Positions 23,509 through 34,387 of a DNA stretch of 64,000 nucleotides are shown in pieces. Numbering within the stretch: position 1 is the first letter of the stretch; each line of letters begins with the position of its first letter. The stretch is from Plantago major. Its lineage: Eukaryota > Streptophyta > Magnoliopsida > Lamiales > Plantaginaceae. The notes beneath the pieces were generated by a model. It saw only the letters and a program-made list of their open reading frames with translations, searched no databases and was not told the DNA's origin. The DNA is taken from assembly GCA_026545765.1 (NCBI GenBank), contig CM048839.1, positions 14,880,566-14,944,565 of the forward strand, given 5' to 3'. Made by a program: the position numbers and the translations under genes.

Positions 23509-25294
23509 CTTATGCTTCATTTTGATTAAGTTCCAGTTTTGTTCTTAGAGTGTAGTTTCCAAAAGCTTATGCATTGATCATCATCAGAGATACACCTAAT
23601 CATGTTAACTTGTTTACTGTAGGAACAAAATCAGCAAGATATATGTTCTGTTCTTGTATTTGTTATATTATTGAATGTCTTTATGCCAATGAGCAGGATT
23701 TGTAGGCATATAACTTGGAAATGAAATTCTCAAAAAAAAAAAAAAAAAAAAATGCAAATGAAGTGGTTTGCTTGGTTAAAGGCCAGTTGATAAACTTGTA
23801 ATCTTCAGTTTTGCTTGGTATTGAGACTTAACAGACAATAATGATCTCCATTTTTTCTTAATACTTGGTAATTAAGTTGAAAAAGGGAAATCAGCTTCAA
23901 CTTTTGGGGGAAAAGTTGTTTGTGGAACAGGTTTCCCAATTTAATGGCTCCCTATTCTAAAAACTGTATAAAGTGCTGCAGATAGCAGAATCAAAGTGTT
24001 GGCATAAAAAAATAGATCTTTTTCTTAACAATTCATTATTAGTTATTACAATAGCTGTTTATAAATACAATTAATAATAAATAAGCTATTATCAAAGTCT
24101 CAACAAGAAGAGACTTCACCACTTCTAATACTTTTGCATGCTTTCTTTAGACCAAATTATGTTTTTGTCGAGCTTTTTAATGTTCCATGCAAAAATGTTT
24201 AGAAGGAAATATTAGTAAGGTGCAGGAAAAGAAAAAAAAAAAGGACAAATGAAAAGCATAATTTAGAGAGATTGTTACATTGAAAGGCAAAAAAAAAAAG
24301 TAGATACAATCCAACTTTTTACTTTGAAAAAGCAGATCGATGCGTTCAAGTAAAAGTATAATATTCCAAATAAAACTAGTGAATTGATACTTTTCACTAA
24401 ACATTTGTTATTAAATTGAGATTGTATCTACTTTTTCAAAGTAAACACTTTGATTTCCTGATATAAACACAAATAACCACTGAATAAGATGTATTTTCTT
24501 GGATTTATCGATGATATTGCAAAAAACTCTTATATTGTGGGTGATGTAAAATCGAGAGAAACATTTGTTATATTGAGATTATTTGTATTTATATCAGGAA
24601 AGATTGATTCTTGATTTATTAAATCTTTCCTAAATTAAACGTGATTATTTTCAATACAATTGTTCTTGATTTAATAACATCTTTATATTGTTGGCTATAA
24701 CAATCATGTTTGCTCGTCTGCTTTTCACGTTTCTCTGTAACACCTCTTCCAATTGTAGGATTTACTTTCATATGTTTTTCGCGAACTGATTATTATTTCA
24801 TCATGTGATTCCTTCGGATATTACATACTTAGACTCTGTTCTCTACATTTAAAAACTTATTAATTTCAGTTCAGTTTAACTCTGTTCAATTCTACTTAGT
24901 TATTTTTTATACTACGAATTTATCAGTTCAGTTCAAATGAAGAGAACGGAGCTCAGTAATGTGAATAGCTTGCTTACGATATAATCAATTCATACATCAA
25001 CCCTGTAATAAGTTTGTCATTCTAGGCAAGTCGAAATTCCTCCATAATCCTCAAATTAACCTCCACAATTAACTGAGATTTCTATACAAGACCATTTTTT
25101 TTAGTGATTTCAACAATCTACTATATCAATCTTTGACCAATACTTTAGAAATCTCATCTTTAATTAATACTACTTACTTCTTTAATCATATTACAAAATC
25201 TGCTTTAATACTGAAGATTATATATAGTCATAGGAGCATCACATTTTTATTTATATCCTTCTAACAGTGCTTCAATCATCATTCAAAACTAACC
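23509..25294. other. Spacer between GT34 copies 3 and 4 with small inverted repeats
   Basis: No gene is supported. It holds a poly-A run (23731-23751) and A-rich DNA. An inverted pair TTTCCTGATATAAACACAAA (24,451) and its complement ending TATATCAGGAAAG (24,602) delimits about 150 bp. A second set involves GTAGATACAATCC and GATTGTATCTAC near 24,300 and 24,420. Confidence 0.4.
24448..24604. repeat. Short inverted-repeat element (MITE-like, about 155 bp)
   Basis: TTTCCTGATATAAACACAAA at the left and a near-perfect reverse complement at the right enclose AT-rich DNA without coding potential. No clear target-site duplication was found. Confidence 0.4.
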
Positions 25295-26602
25295 ATGTCT
25301 AAACTCCTGCACCAATCCAAAGCATCAAATTTGGCTAGAGATAGGTGCTACTTATTTATTACTATAGCTTCATTCACCACTCTTATGTTTTGTGCTCTTA
25401 CAACTTTTTCTGGGCCTTGGCCGGATTTTCAAAAGTTGATCAACAGGCCCAATGTCAATGGCTGCCCACAAGGAGGCCAAGCCCTTACCGATGACTCGAC
25501 ACACGAGACATTTTACGACGATAAGAAAACTTCTTATACTATAGACAAGCCGGTTAAGAATTGGGATTCGAAGAGAAAAGAGTGGTTGGCGCACCATCCA
25601 ACATTCATCGTGGGCGTGGAGAGTCGTGTACTCGTTATCACAGGGTCTCAGCCTTCACCATGTAAAGGTCCCGGGGGAGATCATGTATTATTAAGGCTTT
25701 TCAAGAACAAGGTTGATTATTGTAGACGTCATAGATATGACATTTTCTACAATGATGCGTTATTGGACCCAAAAATGGTCTCATATTGGGCCAAGATACC
25801 GGTAGTTCGGGCTACAATGTTGGCCCATCCGGAGGTGGAATGGATCTTTTGGGTTGATTCCGATGCCATTTTTACGGATATGGACTTCAAGCTTCCACTC
25901 GAGAGGTACAAAGACCACAATCTCGTGGTTCACGGTTGGCCCGATATGATTTACGAGAAGAGAAGTTGGGTTTCGGTAAATGCGGGTGTTTTTCTCATAA
26001 GAAACTGCCAATGGTCCATGGAGTTTTTGGATGTTTGGGCCACCATGGGCCCAAAAAGCCCAGATTACTTGAAATGGGGTAATATTTTGAGAGAGACCTT
26101 TAAGGACAAAGTGTCTTCAGAGTCAGATGATCAATCTGCCCTAGTCTATTTACTCTTGAAAGAGAAAAATAAATGGGGAGATATGATTTATATTGAAAAT
26201 GAGTATTCATTATCTGGATATTGGCATTCTATCGTCGGTAAGTTGGATGACATCATTAAGAAAGACGTGGAGGTAGAGAAGCGGGTGCCGGAATTAAGAC
26301 GGCGACATGCAGAGGTTGTAAGTGCGAGCTACGCTATGGAGAGGGATCAATATGTGGCGGAAGGAAGCGAAAGAAAATTTGGACATAAACGACCATTTAT
26401 CACACACTTTACAGGATGCCAACCATGTAGTGGGGACCACAATCCGGATTATAAAGGGGATTCATGTTCAGTGGGTATGGAACGAGCATTGAACTTTGCA
26501 GATAATCAAGTGCTACGTAAATATGGGTTCATACGCCCGAGCCTGACTAATAGGTCTCGTGTCGAACCGGTACCATTCGATTTTCCGAAGGCTGCAATGT
26601 AA
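25295..26602 (+). CDS. GT34 glycosyltransferase copy 4 (galactomannan galactosyltransferase-like)
   Basis: This is 435 residues and intronless. The anchor is near residues 22-40 (LFITIASFTTLMFCALTTF). The DxD is D188-S-D190 in IFWVDSDAIFTDM, with intact NAGVFLIRNCQWS, ITHFTGCQPCSGDHN and ALNFADNQVLRKYGF. It diverges from copies 1-3 (YNDALLDPKMVSYWAK) and shares SGDHN and HGWPDMIYEKRSW with the minus-strand copy 5, so it appears to be an older duplicate between the two subgroups. Unlike the others it has no CATGCA in the 150 bp upstream, which may indicate different regulation. Confidence 0.93.
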   Translation: MSKLLHQSKASNLARDRCYLFITIASFTTLMFCALTTFSGPWPDFQKLINRPNVNGCPQGGQALTDDSTHETFYDDKKTSYTIDKPVKNWDSKRKEWLAHHPTFIVGVESRVLVITGSQPSPCKGPGGDHVLLRLFKNKVDYCRRHRYDIFYNDALLDPKMVSYWAKIPVVRATMLAHPEVEWIFWVDSDAIFTDMDFKLPLERYKDHNLVVHGWPDMIYEKRSWVSVNAGVFLIRNCQWSMEFLDVWATMGPKSPDYLKWGNILRETFKDKVSSESDDQSALVYLLLKEKNKWGDMIYIENEYSLSGYWHSIVGKLDDIIKKDVEVEKRVPELRRRHAEVVSASYAMERDQYVAEGSERKFGHKRPFITHFTGCQPCSGDHNPDYKGDSCSVGMERALNFADNQVLRKYGFIRPSLTNRSRVEPVPFDFPKAAM

Positions 26603-27861
26603 TGTATCCATTAGTGGTGACAGGTGGAAATCTATCTTTTAACTTTTGGTGGCAAAGTTGTTTCATTATGTTCGTTGAATAGCTTTGTCAATTTAGTGGC
26701 AAATCCACCATGGTGTTTAGGTTAAAGATGGGTCTTAAAGCATGGTCAAGATATAATTGTGTTTGTACAAAAAGAATCTTGAAAAGCTTATGGAATGGAA
26801 TAGATTATATAATTTTGATTGCAGTGGAATTGTTTGTTTGCCATTGCTTAATAGGCTCAACTCTTGGCTTCTACAACTTTTGGTATCAATGGCCTTGATT
26901 AGGGATAATTGTCACCCCTCTGGGGATATGAAATGATGGGATTGGTCATTGGACCAAGAATTAAGATCCAGTCATGTTAGTTATACGCATTGAAATTTCA
27001 AACTTTACTTTCCATTAGTTATTTATAATTATTTATAATTGTATCGTTGATGTTCAATACCATAGCAGACTTTTAACATTTGTGCCATGATCAATCTAAT
27101 AATTTTAATGTGATTCTTCTATTGTGCTTGCACTCAGACCTCTGATCTTGATCTGACCCATATAGAATGTTCAACCGTATACGATCCAGTCAATTAATGG
27201 ACCCTGAATTATACTAACTTAATTGTAAATTGTTGTTTTTAAAAAGAAATTACAGTACATCTATTTGTAGACCTTTGAAACGGTTTCCGATAATTTTTTT
27301 AGAATAAGTTAAACAGAAGTCTCCGTAAGAATACATCAATTGTTAAGAGGGTCTGTCTGAAGGGAGGCCCTGAAAACTTTAAAAAAGATGATTTTGCCAC
27401 CAAAAAGACAACGGTCACAATGCCAATAATCTCCACTGGCCTAGAAGACAAAAGATTCCTACTTCCATCCATTTATCTTTTAGCAGGTGCTTTTGCACCT
27501 TTACTTTGGCCTTTTGCCTTTCATCATGCAAATATGTTTTTATACCATGCAAGAAGGAACAAAACCAAGTTTAGGGCAAAATGTCGATTTCATTAGAATT
27601 GTTGTGGTGATACATTTGGAACAAATGCGTTTTGAGCAAGAAGCATGGAGGTTATTCAAATTTGGGGGCGAAAACTTGATATTATCCTACCACATAGAGA
27701 TCGAGTACAAAGTACGACGGACTTGTAACATACTTCATCGTCGACGCACGTAACATTTTGTAGATACCATCACACCCATAAATTTACATGCACCCATATG
27801 ATCATTTAGTAACTTACATACATTAGCTCAACATTAAACAAACCAACAGCACCATAACACC
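26603..27861. other. Convergent 3' flanks of GT34 copies 4 and 5
   Basis: Two short chance ORFs (26,710 and 27,487) show no family resemblance. The region presumably contains the 3' UTRs of the facing genes. Confidence 0.45.
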
Positions 27862-29235
27862 TCAAGCAGGGTAATCAAACGGAATTGGCTTAACCACGGC
27901 CGGATCGAGTAAATCGGGGTGCACGAAACCGTAACTCCTCAACACCTGATTATCCGCAAACAACAAGGCCTTCTGCATCGCATCAAAGCAAGTTTGGCCC
28001 GAGTACATTTGATTATGATCCCCACTACACGGCTGACACCCCGTAAAGTGAGTAATAAACGGCCTACGCCAACTCCCCCGCGCATAACCCCCCGCATTCT
28101 TCAGATACTGCTCCCACACTGTAGCATAACTCTCACTCACTTTCTCCGCATGCCGCCTCCTCAACCGCGGCACCTCACGCTCGATCCGCGCGTATTGCTC
28201 GGTAATATTATCGAACGTACCCACAATTTCCATCCAATACCCCTCAAAATAGTACTCACTCTCCACATAAATCTTATTCCCCCATTTCTCCTTTTCCGTC
28301 AACATCAAGTAAACCAAACCCGACTGATCATCCGACTCGGGAAATATTTTATCCTTAAAAGTCGTTCTCAATACCTCTCCCCATCTATCATAACCCGGAG
28401 CCTGTGGGCCCATGCTAGCCCATTTGTCCATAAAATCCATAGCCCATTGGCAATTCCTGATCAAAAACACACCAGCATTGATACTAGTCCAGCTCCTCTT
28501 CTCATAAATCAAATTGGGCCAACCATGGATCACCATATTATGCCCCTTGTAACGGGCCAACGGCAGCTTGAAGTCCATATCCGTTACGGCGGCATCGGAA
28601 TCGACCCACCAGATCCACTCCGCCTCGGGATGGGCGAGCATCGCCGCCTTGACACTGGGCGTCTTGGCCCAAAACGAAAACATCTTGTCCTGAAACAAAA
28701 CATTGTTATAGAAAATGTCCAGCCCATGTCTCCTACAGTAATCCACCTTGTTCTTGAAAAACTTGAGTAACATGTAGTCACCAATCGGATTACGACACGG
28801 AGTCGCCTGCGAACCGGTCACCATTAAAACCCGGTTCTCCAACCCGGGTAGAAAAGACGGGTGCTGCTTCAGCCACTGTGCCCGCTTCGCATCCCAGTTC
28901 CTGACCCGAGGCGAGTCGATTGTGTATGTGAGCTTCGGGTCGTCGTAGAAATTCGGGTCGGGCGGGTCGTGGAGCATGTCCTGACCCGATTCGGCATCTG
29001 AGCAGCTCTGTGAAGGGCCAATATCGGTGTGAGAGTGAGATGAGAAATTCGGGTTTGGATCCGGGTCAGGGGCGTAAACGGACCAAAAGGCCCATAAGAG
29101 TAGAACAGCAGCTAGGAAAATTCCGATGAATCGGAAAAGTTCGAATAGGAAGGAATTGGGGTTGTTTGTGGATCGGAACTTAGCCATTGTGGAGGGGTTT
29201 TGGGGTTTTTTGTCAGAAGGAGAAGGAAAGGCCAT
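27862..29235 (-). CDS. GT34 glycosyltransferase copy 5, canonical GMGT/MUCI10-like
   Basis: It is intronless and 457 residues long from ATG 29235 (AAAATGG context); a second good ATG at 29187 (MAKFRSTN) matches the usual family start. The frame is open further up only through a GTG, so it is not used. The anchor is FIGIFLAAVLLLWAFWSVY. The DxD is D212-S-D214 (from 29235) within WWVDSDAAVTDMDF. NAGVFLIRNCQWA, ITHFTGCQPCSGDHN and ALLFADNQVLRSYGF are present. The bulky WIWWVDSD and Pro-rich stem resemble typical galactomannan galactosyltransferases, so this is probably the ancestral-type member from which the + strand array derives. It is convergent with copies 1-4. Confidence 0.93.
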   Translation of the reverse strand: MAFPSPSDKKPQNPSTMAKFRSTNNPNSFLFELFRFIGIFLAAVLLLWAFWSVYAPDPDPNPNFSSHSHTDIGPSQSCSDAESGQDMLHDPPDPNFYDDPKLTYTIDSPRVRNWDAKRAQWLKQHPSFLPGLENRVLMVTGSQATPCRNPIGDYMLLKFFKNKVDYCRRHGLDIFYNNVLFQDKMFSFWAKTPSVKAAMLAHPEAEWIWWVDSDAAVTDMDFKLPLARYKGHNMVIHGWPNLIYEKRSWTSINAGVFLIRNCQWAMDFMDKWASMGPQAPGYDRWGEVLRTTFKDKIFPESDDQSGLVYLMLTEKEKWGNKIYVESEYYFEGYWMEIVGTFDNITEQYARIEREVPRLRRRHAEKVSESYATVWEQYLKNAGGYARGSWRRPFITHFTGCQPCSGDHNQMYSGQTCFDAMQKALLFADNQVLRSYGFVHPDLLDPAVVKPIPFDYPA

Positions 29236-29364
29236 TTTAAAGAGGGAGAACTCGGTTAGTTTCGTCGGGTAGTGGAGGAGAGGAGACACCTGGAATTTGG
29301 ATATACACGACGAGAAATGAGCGGAGATTGTGAAGAAAAAGGGGAAGAGTTACAAAAGAGATGA

Positions 29365-29370
29365 TGCATG
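29365..29370 (-). promoter_or_regulatory. RY-core motif CATGCA upstream of GT34 copy 5
   Basis: On the minus strand the sequence reads CTCGCATGCATCATC, about 130 bp before ATG 29235, a spacing similar to copies 1-3. Confidence 0.45.
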
Positions 29371-32300
29371 CGAGTGAGAGTGAGATTGAGTAGCAGCAGG
29401 TTTATTGTGGGATTAATGAGGATGATCGGTGGTTGTTGAGAGGGGTTTAATGAAACTGACACGTTTCGATTTTACTGCAACCGACACAGATTAGCAGAGA
29501 GAGTGTTAGTTAGTACGAGCTCATTAGCAGCTACTATGGCTTGGCTTGGCTTTTCTTTTCAACTTCTTGAATTGCTAGCAGCTTGCTTTTATGAAATGAA
29601 TGGGTGGTCTTGGAGACTCTGAAAATTTGAAAAGGGAAAGAGGAATGTAGTAATTGTTGTCGGGTGTCTTAATTACTGCTATAATTGTGTGATTTTGGCA
29701 TTTGAGGTTTCATCCTTCATACTATGTATAACGGTTTCATTATGGAAATTTTGAATCATTTCTACTTTCCTATTTTTGTTCCATTGTTTAATGACGCGAC
29801 ATTTGAGACTGCACGGTTACCATGCATTTTTCTTCACCCACCAATTGTGAGTGTACTGAAAAACTTTTCAGTTGATCATCCATCGTGATATTATTTCAAT
29901 CTTTCAGAGTAAGCGTGGAGTAAACACGCTTAACTCCAGAACTCTCATAGATGTGTTCTCTTGTTTGTTAGATAAATTAATATAAGTGGATTAGTTTCAC
30001 ACCTCTTTATAAGTTCTGACTTTTAGATGAAATGGAATTATCGTATCGTGAGCCTGGCTCGCTACAACAGGTTCGAATCTCCACGGAGACAATCTCCGCT
30101 CCATATTAAATTTCCACTCGAATGGCCTCCCCAAAGAGGTTGAAATCGGCCACGAGTGCGGGGTATTGGAGTATTAATATAAATGACTAGATTTCACATC
30201 TCTTTACAAGTTCGAGCTTTTAGATGAGATGAAATTCTATCATTGTTGGTATGAATAATGTTCTCAGTTCATTTAATCTTTGTGAAAGTTTGAAGTGTTA
30301 TAGAATGAGTGTCTTAGCGTAAACCCATATAATTTATAAATAATCATGATGTTTATCATTTTGTTTTAAACTGACTATAACGACTCATGTTTTTAATAAA
30401 AAAATTATAGAATTTTATTTTTGTATAAGACTTGTGTTTTTAGTGAAAACTAGTAAAATCTCTAGTTACAATCATAATGTAATTCCTTGTGTCTTCATGT
30501 TCATAAAATAATTTCTCAATTTCTATCTTCAAAGATTATACATGTAGAAAAAGGTAACGTATAGGTATTGATATTTTTTGGAAAGCCTAACTTAGGAATT
30601 ACTTTTAGATTTTGAAAAGCCTAGCTTAAGATGTAATTTAGCATATGGAGTAGTTTACTTTCATAGATGGAAGAATGAGTTGGGAACATAGAATTAATTC
30701 ATTTCATAATTTTCTTTCCTTTAAATATTGTAATGCGGGTGTATTGTATGCTTTCATAAGGAATATACTTTCCATACACTATGATCAAATCGCAGGAATA
30801 AAACTGATGTTGTTCACAAAACAAGTCGAACCGATATCTCATTTAATGAGGTTTTGATTCGAATAATACATAGTCCATGGCTTCAATTGTAACCTAGGCT
30901 CTCTCAATCGTCCAATTTTGGTCATGAATCTTGGTGTGATAGAATGGTTTAGTGTATTGGACAGTTAATATGATAAAAAAAACATGATATAAATATACAT
31001 AGTGTTAAATCGCACTTGGGCAATCAAACAAAAATGATACATGAAATTTGGAATCTTCTAATTGTCGCACCATACAATGAGCTACTTAGTTTGATACTTC
31101 ATTTTCGTCGTATAGAAGTTGAAACAAATCTGAGTACCGTTCCAGTAGTAAACTATTGTCCAGTTGTGTGGGATTTTGCTCTTACCAAGATTTAGTGGCA
31201 GAAAAAAGAAAGATGTCATAAATATAAATAATTAATATATACTACTGTGCTACTATTAAAAATGGTATATCTCCAGCAGTGTGGCAGATGTTTCATTTAT
31301 AAAAACCGAAATATTGTTGTCACGTTGAGAAGGTTTTTTAAAAATGCTTCGGGATAAGATGAGACAAAGATTTGCTTCCATATGACCATCACTAAAATTA
31401 TCTCAACACAATACTACTGCAAAGATCATTAAAAATCACCTAAACCAATCGTGTACACATAGGAACATATCTAATTCTATCATGTGCAAATACGTTTAAC
31501 ATTTACGATCTGATTTTACAACTGTAGATAATTCTATTGAATGTTATGTTATGTTTTGTAATTGAACAAAACTCTATTCGGTGGACATATTCACCGGGAG
31601 ATTTCCTTTACAGTTCAATAATATTCGATCAAGTGGAAAACGTTACATTTTACGTGTGTGGTTGTAGATCTGTGATGTGCTTTACAATTCAACAAACTCT
31701 GTATCCGGTGGGCGTATTCAGCAAGAGATTTGCTTTCGTGTTGAACAAGACTCTATCGGATGACGTTCACACATGGCAAAGATGTCACTTGCTTTCCAAC
31801 TGTATGAAACTCTATCGCTTAAGAAAGCGTTATAGGCTACGTGTATATGCACATCTTGCAGTGCTGCCAAGTGTATTTCGACAAAACTTACATGCATTCA
31901 CAACGTTTATCTCGTGATCAGACTGGTTGACAGTAAGTATTTCAGTTCTGCAAAACTCCAAACCGAGTCAGAAAATGTTGCTTTGTTGTTTTCCTTTCAT
32001 AATTATTCACGTGCTTGTACTATTGGAATCTAAATGAAAGATTCGGCATATAGATATGAAGTAAAATCCTAAATGATTATATTTGTGGAATTGCTCAATA
32101 GTGAAGTGTAATACAGGATCTAAGAATGTAGTAGAAGGTAAATAGTGAAGTTGGTGTTTGGATTTAAAGAATTAAATGAGTTTGAAGAGGAAAATAGAAG
32201 CACCAAAAGTGGAAATTAAACTCCAAAAACGTCACGATCGGAAAGCGACAAACGTCAGTTGCTGTGTAGATCCACGACCATGCAACGCACTCACGAGACA

Positions 32301-32399
32301 AAACCCACATTTATGTCATTACAAAGTCACACAAACCATGTGATTCTCTGACTCGATTAATTCTGTTATTTACATACACTAAGATTAACTGTTCAATAA
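29371..32399. other. Intergenic DNA with small repeats, no gene supported
   Basis: The left part is the upstream region of GT34 copy 5. The remainder is AT-rich. It contains a repeat pair near 29,979 and 30,175 and two imperfect copies of a segment around 31,550 and 31,679 (TTCAACAAACTCT-like, then GGTGG.C.TATTCA). An open stretch at 31,537-31,917 spans the latter but shows no recognisable family. Confidence 0.4.
29979..30243. repeat. Small element with direct terminal repeats of about 65 bp
   Basis: TTTCACACCTCTTTATAAG and TTTTAGATGAAATGG near 29,996-30,034 recur as TTTCACATCTCTTTACAAG and TTTTAGATGAGATGA near 30,189-30,231. They enclose GAGCCTGGCTCG, a box-B-like GGTTCGAATC and a GC-rich stretch. 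A related terminus occurs in CRK copy 1 near 35,010. It may be a TRIM-like element or nested LTR fragments. Confidence 0.4.
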
Positions 32400-32473
32400 G
32401 CTCTCGTAGCTCAGTTGGTTAGAGCACCCGTTTAGTAAGCGGGAGGTCTTGAGTTCAACTCTCAACGAGAGCA
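32400..32473 (+). tRNA. tRNA-Thr (AGT)
   Basis: A 74-nt cloverleaf. The acceptor GCTCTCG (32400-32406) pairs with CGAGAGC (32466-32472), followed by discriminator A. D-arm GCTCAGTTGGTTAGAGC. Anticodon stem CCCGT/GCGGG around loop TTAGTAA gives anticodon AGT. The T-arm TTGAG/CTCAA encloses TTCAACT. A T-rich run follows at 32474, as for Pol III termination. No intron. Confidence 0.93.
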
Positions 32474-32493
32474 TTTTGTATTTTTAATTTTTG

Positions 32494-32797
32494 TGTATAG
32501 GTAATTGGGATCACGAGAGTACCCATTGCATTATTGATTTTAATTTAAATTTTTGTGTACATGCAATTAGCGAGGAGAGTACTCACTGCATTATTGGGAA
32601 TACATAGTATAGTTCCTAATTAACTTTTGTGTTCATGTAATTAGGGATTAGGAGATTACTCACTGCATTATTGAGAGTACATAGTACTAGTTCCTAATTT
32701 AACTTGTGTGTACATGTAATTAGGGATTAGGAGAGTACTCACTGCATTAGTGAGAGTACATTTCCTAAAATTAATTTTTGTGTACATGTAATTAGTT
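32494..32797. repeat. 72-76-bp tandem repeat downstream of tRNA-Thr, about 4.3 copies
   Basis: Units start GTGTACATGTAATTAGGGAT and contain GAGAGTACTCACTGCATTA and AGTTCCTAAT. A matching array follows the tRNA relic at about 43,429-43,705. Confidence 0.85.
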
Positions 32798-33615
32798 ATT
32801 CTTTTCTCGGTTCAACACGAATCACTTCTTTCATTAAACAGTTTCCTTTTACAAGGGTCTATTGTGTTACTGACATTAGTTGTGTCTGACATGCATAATT
32901 GGATAATAATTAGGAACGAAGTTGGTGATAAATTCATGCTCAACTGTTTGTTTATGCAGCTTTGACCTTCCTTAAAATACTTCACAGAACCAGACTGTCC
33001 GTGTAACGCCCCGTAATTTCAAGTCAAGTCCAAAGAGCTTAAAAGGGTTGAGAACGCTACTCATACCAACAAGGTGCACCTTTCTTTTCGGGAATCCACC
33101 CATAAGAACTCCAGGGTTAAACGTCTTTGCTAAAGGCAATCTTATGATGGGTAATTAACCTGAAGTTTCTCGGCATTTGCAGTGAGGACAAAATGCACGG
33201 AAAGGACATGTGTTGGTGAGAAATACACCGGAGATGCCCATGAGTAAGAAGAAAGGTCGGCTACCATTAGTAGTGGGAATTACTGATCCGACTCATAGTA
33301 GCTGAACATTTGCGAATTTATCATTCTATACTTACTTGAAATAATGCTTTTCAAAGTGAATCTGTGCAGATGTGCTAAATTGATGGACTTTAAGCCCAAA
33401 ATGATCAAGCAACACCAAAAAAGTAACCATTGCTGCAATAAGGGCTCTGCAATATCCTGCTTGCAATCCTGATGAAGCTAAGTATTGCCAAAATTTCCTA
33501 GCAATTATACATGGAGACCAAGCCAATGATCAATTGGCCTATGTACTTCCAAACTCTAATGCCCAATCATTTAAAACAGAATAATTACTTTACAGATATG
33601 AACAGAGAATAAATA

Positions 33616-34335
33616 AGGGAGAATGGCACCAATAGTCCTCCCGTTTAGGGTAAATGGCGCACGCAGTATCACGTTTGCGCACCCTGTCAAGACTAATCCC
33701 GTCTTTTATTTTGTCCTGGCATAGAAATGACTTTTTGACTAAATTGACCGAAAATGATGAGTAAGCAATGTCAAGGTCAAAGTCGACACCTCTCACCTGT
33801 CCAGTCATTTCTTTGATAAAAGAAAAGGGAAAATAAAATAGAAAATTCAAAAAAAAGGAAAAAAAAATACTACCATTTAAAATTCAATAAATAAAAAAAG
33901 GAAAATCAAAATATTAAAAAAAATAAAATTAAAAATTAAAAAATAAATAAACAAGTAAAAAATAAAATTCAAAATTTAAAAATAAATAAAGATGTATAGG
34001 AACAAAAATAATCAACCAAACTTAAGAACAAGAATAAAATTAGAAAACGATTTGGAGAATGAATATTTGAATGTTAATTGAGGTTTCGGCTTTTCTTCGT
34101 GTGGTTTTTCGTGGGAATCAGTTTTTATTCTTTAGTTCACTATTTCCACTATAGTTGACTCTAATAGCCATTATCTCACACTCTTAGGCGAAAATATATC
34201 CTGGCATAGATTATTGCATGTATTTGCAGGCGAAAATATATCCAGGACAAAACAAAAACGGATTAGTCTTCGAGGTGCAAGAACGCAGATGCGCGCGTAT
34301 TTGACCCAAACGGGAGGACCATTTGCCTTTCTCCC
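33616..34335. mobile_element. MULE-like non-autonomous element, 720 bp, 9-bp TSD
   Basis: The left end GGGAGAATGGCACCAATAG with TCCTCCCGTTT is the imperfect reverse complement of the right end (AAACGGGAGGACCATTTGCC then TTTCTCCC). GAATAAATA flanks both sides (33607-33615, 34336-34344). The 3' flank of CRK copy 3 (about 51,965-51,990) keeps the uninterrupted version, AAAATAAATACATCTG. The interior is A-rich with no transposase. Confidence 0.88.
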
Positions 34336-34387
34336 GAATAAATAATTCTGATGAATAATAATACCGCCTGTATTTTCCATTCTGTCT

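Noticed and set aside
27919-28770. 283-codon ORF on the + strand opposite GT34 copy 5
   Set aside because: Antisense shadow of a high-GC-third-position coding exon; no family resemblance and no ATG-independent support.
29236-29289. N-terminal extension of GT34 copy 5
   Set aside because: The frame is open but starts with GTG, not ATG; eukaryotic initiation at ATG 29235 or 29187 is far more likely.
31537-31917. 126-aa ORF with internal similarity
   Set aside because: It spans a degenerate tandem duplication; the translated repeat shows no recognisable motif or gene context.
33590-33850. 86-aa minus-strand ORF
   Set aside because: It crosses the terminus of the 720-bp MULE-like element, so it cannot be an ancestral gene.
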